Source of the DNA: Hemileia vastatrix
Lineage: Eukaryota; Basidiomycota; Pucciniomycetes; Pucciniales; Zaghouaniaceae
Assembly: GCA_030280995.1 (NCBI GenBank)
Contig: JASXTE010000002.1
Coordinates: forward strand, 20,047,683-20,111,682
DNA length: 64,000 nucleotides
Direction: 5' to 3'
Positions 58,071 to 64,000 of the stretch are shown piece by piece; the stretch's first letter is position 1; each line of letters begins with the position of its first letter. The notes beneath the pieces were generated by a model, which saw nothing but the letters and a program-made list of their open reading frames with translations, was not told where the DNA came from and made no database searches. The position numbers were made by a program, and so were the translations under genes.

Positions 58071-59250
58071 TCCTCCTGAAGTTTAGCCTAACTTCATGTC
58101 ATCCAGGCTATTCAAGGAGCCCAGTAAATGATGTGTTACCTTATAGAACCTGAAAGAGGGCGTATGAATTGTATTTAATGTATATAAATTAATATTTTAT
58201 TGCATAATAAAATTATATAAATATCTTATTACATATAAGTCTTATATTGATTTTATTGTTTATATAAATTTTATGCATTTAAATTAAACATAATATATTT
58301 TATATTCTACAAATAATGGCGCATTTCTATGTATTTAATAATTATAAATAATTAATTAATTAATTATAAACATATATTATAATTATAAGTGTAAAATTGA
58401 CTTATAATGTAATTAAATTAATTAATTAAATTTATATATTAAATTAAACCTTTCATATATTATTAAACAGAAATATTGGGCGCTTTTCTGAATCATAATT
58501 TTGTCATCAAATTATTAAACAAGTTAAAACACTTTATTAAATAAATTATTAATGTTTTATTCTAAAAATTAGTGATTTTGTTAAAATAAATACTTGTTTT
58601 AAATTAAAAGAGTTATTACACTAATAAAAATAGTTAAAATAATTAATCACTCATGTTTTATACTAAATTAATTAATTACACTATTTTTATGTGTTAAAAT
58701 AGTTCACTTTTATGTTTCACTTAAAATTGGTTTTTAAATAAAGGGTTATCAGACATGTTTTAAATTATATTAGTTGTTTTTATGTGTCTCAAGCTTATTT
58801 AATTACTTCATAATCTTATTGTAACTGTTTGGGATTAAATTGGTGGATTTTAGGCTCTTACTCATGTGTCTTAGTTAATTGTATCATGGGTTTCCCCTTA
58901 CACTTACTCAAAATTAGTTACATATTATTTTTGTTTGTATATACATTAATGTGGCGCTTCAGAGGGCCCCTTGCCTATATAAAGGCCTTGGGTAACCCCC
59001 TGTAGCCTCACCACTTATTACTTACTTTATTTTTATTATTAATTTTATTATTAATTACAAATGTTATACTTATAATAGTTTTTATTATGGCACTTTCTTG
59101 CCTTTGAAATCTAGTATATATTATGCATATAAAGGTTGCTTTAAGATCATTTAATATTAGTATTTGTTACTTAAGCAGAGAGAATAAAAAACTTACCATG
59201 TATCATCCCATAAATATCTTGTTATAAGTTCTTGTAATTCCCCAGACCAG
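58071..59250. other. AT-rich region with a TATA-like LTR-style segment
   Basis: No gene. 58920-59020 holds GTGGCGCTTCAGAGGGCCCC, then CCTATATAAAGGCC, then a short GC-richer stretch and CTCACCACTTATTACTTAC. This layout is like the promoter of an LTR, but I cannot find matching LTR ends. Confidence 0.35.
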
Positions 59251-59344
59251 TTTTGTCAATTGATTGTTGTTACTGTCTTTTCTTTCTTTTCCTCTTTTCC
59301 TTTTTATTTTTATTCTTCTTCTTCTATTTTTCTCCTTCTTCTAG

Positions 59345-59600
59345 ACGACCGGCCGACACTTCAGGTGGACAATTTCCAAAAGTACCAGTTAGTCACTATC
59401 CATCAAAAAAGTGTTCACCAAAATTTTGGCTAAAATTGTGGTGGACCCCTTTGATCAGCCACAGTCAGATGAGATCAACTCTTTAGATGGAAATGAGGAT
59501 TATGTTTTGGTCAATCATGGAAATAGAAGTAGTTTGATGTGGCCAAATTACCCCCCTGAAGGTCAGACAAACCTCACAATGACACTTTTTAGCAGGGAGT
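59345..59600. repeat. Inverted, diverged satellite piece
   Basis: In reverse complement this resembles the satellite: ACCAAAATTTTGG in the palindrome position (59419-59431), then CAGTCAGATGAGATCAACTC (reverse of the GATCCCATCTGACTG block), a copy of AGAAGTAGTTTGATRTGGCC, and CCCCCTGAAGGT. So a unit of opposite orientation stands at the right end of the array. It is preceded by a pyrimidine tract (59272-59344). Confidence 0.65.
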
Positions 59601-60142
59601 AACTGAGAAAAATCCATTTATCAGAAGGAAAATCTTTTATTGGATAGATGCCAAGGTTTCATACTTGTGTATTATGGTCAGTATTAATTTTGAAAGTGTC
59701 TGTCCAAGCAATTTCATTGCCCATCATGACACATTTTGTTTTAAATGTTTCAAACTGCGTGATACAGTATTAAGGTGTCACATAGTATAATTAAGTTCTA
59801 TTAAGTGCCCTCCTATGATGCCTAAATTTATAATTTAATATCTTACATAATAATTTTTTTATATAAATTCATCAATATTTTATTTTATTATCAAATTTAA
59901 TAGAGCAAGTATCCTGAATTATTATATATGCATAAGCTTAGGTTAGATCAATTTGTGCTCAATTTGTGCTCAACAGAGGACCAAAATCAAGTTCTGGAGG
60001 ATCAACTTGTGCATAATTTTGAATCAGTTGATATTCTGTCTGTAATCAATCTGAGAATAAATGTAAATCTAACTCTAATTTACTTATGTTTATAAAGTAT
60101 TCATAAACCTGGCATAATTAAGGGACACTCTAAATTTCAAGA

Positions 60143-60183
60143 GAGGGTATTGCTAGCAATTCACCCCTAGATTTCCCGTGGTG
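60143..60183 (-). repeat. Right terminal inverted repeat
   Basis: Reverse complement starts CACCACGGGAAATCTAGGGG. Its inner palindrome is ATTGCTAGCAAT, a version of the left one altered on both arms. Confidence 0.9.
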
Positions 60184-60756
60184 TCTGGTTACCATCAGGA
60201 GGTAACTTCATGTTATCCTCCCATGCCAGCTCCTTCAACACATCAATCATCTTAATCTTCCTATCCATAGAAGACCAGAAGATATCCCTAGCAGAGTCTG
60301 TACTCTTCATCTCCTGAATATCCATAAAATAATCCACCACTTGCTCCAACTGAGCCAAAAACTTCTTATAAGAGTTTAAGTTATCCACTCATCCATAGGT
60401 TCTCCATTCACTTGTAATCATATTCATACCCACCATAGATTACCTATACCCTCAATTATCCATCATCTGAAGATACAACTTCTTCAAATCCTTCCTTCTA
60501 CAACCCTCCATAGCAGAAACCTCCTTCACCAGAGCTCTGTCACCAATATATAAAATGACTTGCTTCACCATGTCCATTTGAGAAGCCCCAACCACATTCC
60601 TAGAAGCCTCAAATAACTCTAGAAACAACTTCACATCCTCCTTTATAAACATTGGCCACTTCTAAGACTTAATTTGACTGAGGGCCTGACAGAAACAGGA
60701 GGACTAAAAACCTCAGATGCTCCACCACCAACAGAGAAAGAGGGTCTAGAAGCCAT
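60184..60756 (-). pseudogene. Gag N-terminal domain of G4
   Basis: The start codon at 60756 gives M-A-S-R-P-S-F-S-V-G-G-G, then V-S-V-R-P-S-V-K-L, matching G2 I-G-V-R-P-S-V-R-I. A frameshift near 60655 leads to 60452-60652: E-D-V-K-L-F-L-E-L-F-E-A, V-G-A-S-Q-M-D-M-V-K-Q-V and S-A-M-E-G-C. 60184-60388 gives A-R-D-I-F-W-S-S-M-D-R and ends D-G-N-Q at the TIR element. It joins 49012 after the insert. Confidence 0.78.
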
Positions 60757-60875
60757 TGGTCAAAAGGAATCCAGAAAACCAATTTCCAATCACAGAAATC
60801 CAAAATCCAAAAAAAAAAAACCAAAGAGAGTCCAACAGTAACAGAGATTCCAAAATCTGTAACATCCTCACCCAA

Positions 60876-61029
60876 TGTTGGGCATCACAAATGATGAAAA
60901 TAGTATAGTACTAGCTATAGGCCTTGACCAAGGGAGTTGTAGAAAAACCTGAGAGAAAAACCCCTGTCCCTTTGAGAAATACCAGGTGAGATGAATTTGC
61001 TACAGCAAATTAGAGACTTTTACAATACC
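60876..61029 (-). mobile_element. LTR of G4, inner part
   Basis: Starts TGTTGGGCATCACAAATG on the plus strand (LTR end on the minus strand) and carries CCAAGGGAGTT and CCCTGTCCCTTTGAG like the G2/G3 LTRs. The minus-strand sequence TTGGGTGAGGATGTTACAG just outside is the candidate primer-binding site. Interrupted by solo LTR B at 61030. Confidence 0.7.
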
Positions 61030-62524
61030 TGTCAGGCTGAGCTCAAGTACAAAGATGTGAACTAGGTGAATGTTCAGTTGTATAGAATATTTTAATGGCT
61101 CTATATGAATACTGTAGTACAAATCCAATAAGTATTAAAATATAACTCAATATAAGGGTCTCAGTAATTTTAATCTCACTAATTATATATGGCTTACAAT
61201 ATTTATAGTTGGTAGAAAAATAGATTTAATAAATTCAGATACTATTCAAAGACTTTATAAGTACTATTGATATGTATTATAATTGTATTGGTTATATGTT
61301 TTAATTGTAATGATAAAGAATGTAGAAAATAAGACCAAAAACCTCCTCCTTTTAAAAACACAATTACCTCCCCAATGACCCCTATGATTTACCTGCTCAA
61401 TAAACAGTTTATGACGCCTCATTCTAGACAATAGACATGTTCAGAACCAAAAAGAGTGACTAGTAACATAATTAGAATGATATCACCCGCCAAAATCCTA
61501 TAGTAATAGGGATAATCCATCAAAAATAAAGAATAACAAAAAAGAGAGTATATGTGTATTATACATTAATATAAAAGGCCAAAAAGGGAAAATTAAGACT
61601 AATTATTACTTAATAATAAGGGGAACTAACAGTAGAAATTTTGGGGCTAATCATGACATTAACTACGTGAAATCCCCATTCAAAAATAACCAAAATTGAC
61701 TGAGAAACCACCTAAAAACCCAAAAAAAGGGCTTGAGATGTGGGGTAACTACATGCAGTCCTTGGAAGGTGCTTGCACAGGTAAATCCTTGAGTAATTTA
61801 GGCAAATTTAAGTGTGGTAGTGAATTAAGGCGCCAAGAATGAGTTTATTAATGAAATTAGTGCATATAAAGAGGGTCAAGGCATTTATAATTAAGCTAGG
61901 ACACTAAATAAGCGCCTGTCGCCTATTTTAGTGTGTTTCCCCACAGTGGGCTTAGAATGTGGGGTAATTATAGTTTGAAAAAGCTAACTTTGCTAAAAAT
62001 GAAGCTATTCACATGGGAAAAATGCAGGCAGTATATGGCCAGTACACAGAAGCCATTTCTGGCATAAAAAACACCAAATTTGAGAAGTGTTATTTTTATG
62101 CATTTGAATAGCCAAATCAATAGTCATAAGTAAGAAAAATTGATCTGTCAAAGCACATTTTTAATATTATTATATTTATAGCACATATAATCAACTTTTA
62201 AGTGATTTAAAGCACATTTCTTGTTTTTTACATAAAACAATGAAAACAACAGCTTTAAGTGTACTTAAAAATTATGTAGCCCTATATTTAAGGTTCTTAA
62301 GATTACTTTAACATATTAAAACTTAATATTAAGTAAATAAGACTTATAAAAGGTGGATATATGCGTGTATATAAGGTGTTATAAAGGCATATTTTGTATA
62401 TTATCATAAATTTACTTATGTATACTATTTGTGTACTCTAATTTATTGCTCCCATGTATAGTCCATGTGTTTAACATAACTTATAAGTACTTTTTACTCA
62501 GTTCTTGGGATATCCAGGCTGACA
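61030..62524 (-). mobile_element. Solo LTR (copy B, reverse, 1,495 bp), target duplication ATACC
   Basis: Reverse-oriented copy of 2122-3622, recognisable throughout. Left edge TGTCAGGCTGAGCTCAAGTAC, right edge ATATCCAGGCTGACA. Identical 5-bp repeats ATACC at 61025-61029 and 62525-62529. It is inserted in the LTR of G4. The TATA region is changed to TTTTTAAAAGGAGGAGG on the minus strand (about 61345). Confidence 0.92.
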
Positions 62525-62529
62525 ATACC

Positions 62530-63440
62530 CCTTACAACAACCTCTTGACTGCTTAACAAGTCAATACAGTAGCCAATAGCAGACCAATGAGAACCAAAGA
62601 ACCAATAACTGAAATTCAGAGAAAATCCACACCAGAAACCAGAGACGTAGTGCACTTGTTACACAGAAAAAAGCAATAATACTTGATGCAGGTTGCAAAG
62701 CTACACCAGAGAAACCAGTTTCCAAAGTTGAGTTAAATCAAGAACTAGCCTTGCAACAAACACAGTCAATTTAGGCTAAAAAAAAGAAAACTAGGTGAGA
62801 AAAAGTGATCTAATTACCAGATGGATGTATGATAAATAGAGTTGCCTCAAAATTTTTTATTCAAGATGAACACACAGAGCACCTCCAATATTCCCAATTC
62901 CCTCTTTACCACTTCTAAAATCCACAAAAACCATCCCTAAGATCTTCCCCCATCTTTCAAATTTGTATGCAGACCTGCATGCAGCTCTGCTTCATGGGGG
63001 TGCCTGCTTCTGAGCCAAAATACCCCAATTTACCTTTAAAACACACAGTAAACTACCAAAAACCTTTAAAACACAAAATTAAGTAAAATTAATGTTAAAA
63101 CATGATTTATAGAGACTAATTAGGTCTATCTAATAGTAATAGGCACTTATCCATAAAACTTAAGGCTATCCCAAAAACACAAAAAACAAGATGAAACAGT
63201 TATAGTAAAATATAAAAAATGAGATAAAGAACCCTTAAAACTTAGAATATGAAAAATTTCAACAAGACTTGAAATGTAAGTAAAATGCAGGTCTATCAAA
63301 TGGTAATAACCACATACCAATAGACCAAATATTCAGCACATAAAATCAGAAAAGCCCATAATTCACAATTAAAAGTCAATTAAGATATCCACAAGCAGCA
63401 CTAAACAACACAACAAAGGCCCATGCCAATGTTGGAAGAC
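62530..63440 (-). mobile_element. LTR of G4, outer part (right boundary uncertain)
   Basis: Continues the G4 LTR after the solo LTR. I cannot match it convincingly to the G2 LTR over its length. The outer end may be near 63432, where GCCCATGCCAATGTTGG occurs. A direct CTGCATGCAG palindrome-like stretch lies at about 62973. Confidence 0.4.
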
Positions 63441-64000
63441 CAAAGAATGTCCCAAATAATTTTTCTTTGTGAATTTTAGAAATTGAGATCAGTGAGAATT
63501 TACCAACTTATTAAAAATTGGGGCAAATAAAAAATGAGATGATTGAAATTTACTAATTTATCAAAGGGCAATGTTAATGTTTTTAATATTAATTTATAAG
63601 TTATTTAAGTAATAAATAAAATAATTAAAAATTAAAAGGAAATAATTGAATAGATACTTAAAGATAAAGTTTAGTTCTGGCTAAATCCTGCTTTTTTAAA
63701 GCTTTTAAAATGAAAGCTGCAAATTTTTTTGAAGTTAACCCTCTCATTTTTTCTTGTGATTCTTCTTCTGGATGATATGGTGAATTTTCTTGTGTTAAAC
63801 TGTTTCATATCTTTATTCTTAACATAAAAAAGTGTTTTTTCTCCTTTGTTATATTTTGAAGAAAGAAATCACATTAAAAAATAAAGTGATACTTACCTGA
63901 TGATATAACAAAGGAATGTTTTTTCCAAAAATTTAAGGAGGATTATTTGTGTCATTATTGTGGAATAAAATAAAGTCAAAGCTGATCTATGATAACATGT
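63441..64000. other. AT-rich sequence with no supported feature
   Basis: No open frame of note. A copy of GAGATGATTGAAATTTACTAA-like sequence appears twice (63488-63515 and 63535-63560), a small local duplication. Confidence 0.4.

Larger units (their letters stand above)
49013..60183. mobile_element. 11.2-kb CACTA-like TIR element carrying a satellite array
   Basis: Termini: 41-bp inverted repeats (49013-49053 and 60143-60183) starting CACCACGGGAAATCT, 37 of 41 bases matching. Target repeat TCT at 49010-49012 and 60184-60186. Removing the element and one TCT rejoins the G4 gag as ...D-G-N-Q-M-L-P-S-L..., in frame and in register with G2 (...N-G-E-Q-K-L-P-A-L...), which proves the boundaries. 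A CAC...GTG terminus with a 3-bp target repeat is the CACTA (EnSpm/CMC) pattern, though the fourth and fifth bases differ from CACTA. No transposase is seen, so it would be non-autonomous. Contents: ATGCAT-rich repeat, about 607-bp satellite, AT-rich region, inverted satellite piece. Confidence 0.85.
45806..63440 (-). mobile_element. Ty3/gypsy relic G4, split by the 11-kb TIR element and by solo LTR B
   Basis: Minus-strand relic of the G2/G3 family. From right to left: LTR (from the 63-kb region to 62530, interrupted, then 61029-60876), gag N-part (60756-60184), TIR element insert (60183-49013), gag remainder (49012-47665), protease (47668-47189), linker (47051-46177), and the first part of RT (46075-45806), where it ends abruptly after V-K-K-K-N-G-K. 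RNase H and integrase are absent, so the 3' half is deleted. The right boundary at about 63440 is approximate. Confidence 0.75.

Noticed and set aside
58920..59020. Promoter of a host gene (TATATAAAGG)
   Set aside because: No open frame follows; an LTR-like origin is more likely but its ends could not be found.
59253..59486. Phe/Leu-rich ORF
   Set aside because: Translation of a pyrimidine tract running into the inverted satellite piece.
49013..60183. Helitron, or a plain inverted duplication of gag ends
   Set aside because: A Helitron lacks long TIRs and target repeats. The TCT repeat and frame-exact gag rejoining show a cut-and-paste type insertion.

Overview
This is an AT-rich, repeat-saturated eukaryotic window, most probably from a rust fungus (Pucciniales, Basidiomycota). 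That placement is inferred from the kinds of element present: two lineages of Ty3/gypsy, a Ty1/copia, a PIF/Harbinger transposon with a SANT/Myb partner gene and a candidate TET/JBP-like oxygenase, and GT-AG introns of 55-75 bp. The low GC and extreme nesting would fit a very large rust genome such as Austropuccinia, but the species cannot be fixed from the sequence. I see no convincing host gene, rRNA or tRNA. Nearly everything readable is a transposable element or its wreck.

Left half (1-33474). A minus-strand gypsy relic (called G3 here) occupies 1-5282: protease, gag with an intact CCHC knuckle, and part of its LTR. Its gag is split by a 1,501-bp solo LTR (2122-3622, duplicated target GGCAC). 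Next is a nested cassette. A minus-strand Ty1/copia element (5283-33474, about 5.5 kb once the inserts are removed) has been opened three times. A complete plus-strand chromodomain-type gypsy (G1, 5348-14190, LTRs of 1,176 and 1,177 bp) sits in its 3' LTR. A complete minus-strand gypsy (G2, 15661-28250) lies between its RT and RNase H parts. A reverse G1-family solo LTR (29302-30475, target GGTAA) lies between its integrase and RT parts. All coding regions carry stops or frameshifts.

Middle (33475-45800). A 6.2-kb PIF/Harbinger element (34207-40380) has degenerate TIRs, a DDE transposase with one intron and one stop, a SANT/Myb-type protein gene on the other strand with two well-preserved introns, and between them an open frame that looks like a TET/JBP-type 2-oxoglutarate/Fe(II) dioxygenase. 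It is inserted in an LTR remnant. The following 5 kb is AT-rich with no gene I can support.

Right half (45806-64000). A second minus-strand gypsy relic of the G2/G3 type (G4) is cut in its gag by an 11,171-bp terminal-inverted-repeat element (49013-60183). Removing that element and one copy of the 3-bp TCT target repeat rejoins the gag reading frame exactly. The element has 41-bp TIRs beginning CACCACGGG (CACTA-like) and no recognisable transposase. It carries a roughly 7.5-kb satellite of about 607-bp units, each with a long palindrome (46 bp and perfect in the best copies). The palindrome core varies between units only at its two CpGs, always to TG or CA, which is the signature of CpG deamination. 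The LTR of G4 is cut again by an inverted copy of the 1.5-kb solo LTR (61030-62524, target ATACC).

The satellite-bearing TIR element and the Harbinger element with a possible oxygenase gene are the least ordinary things here.
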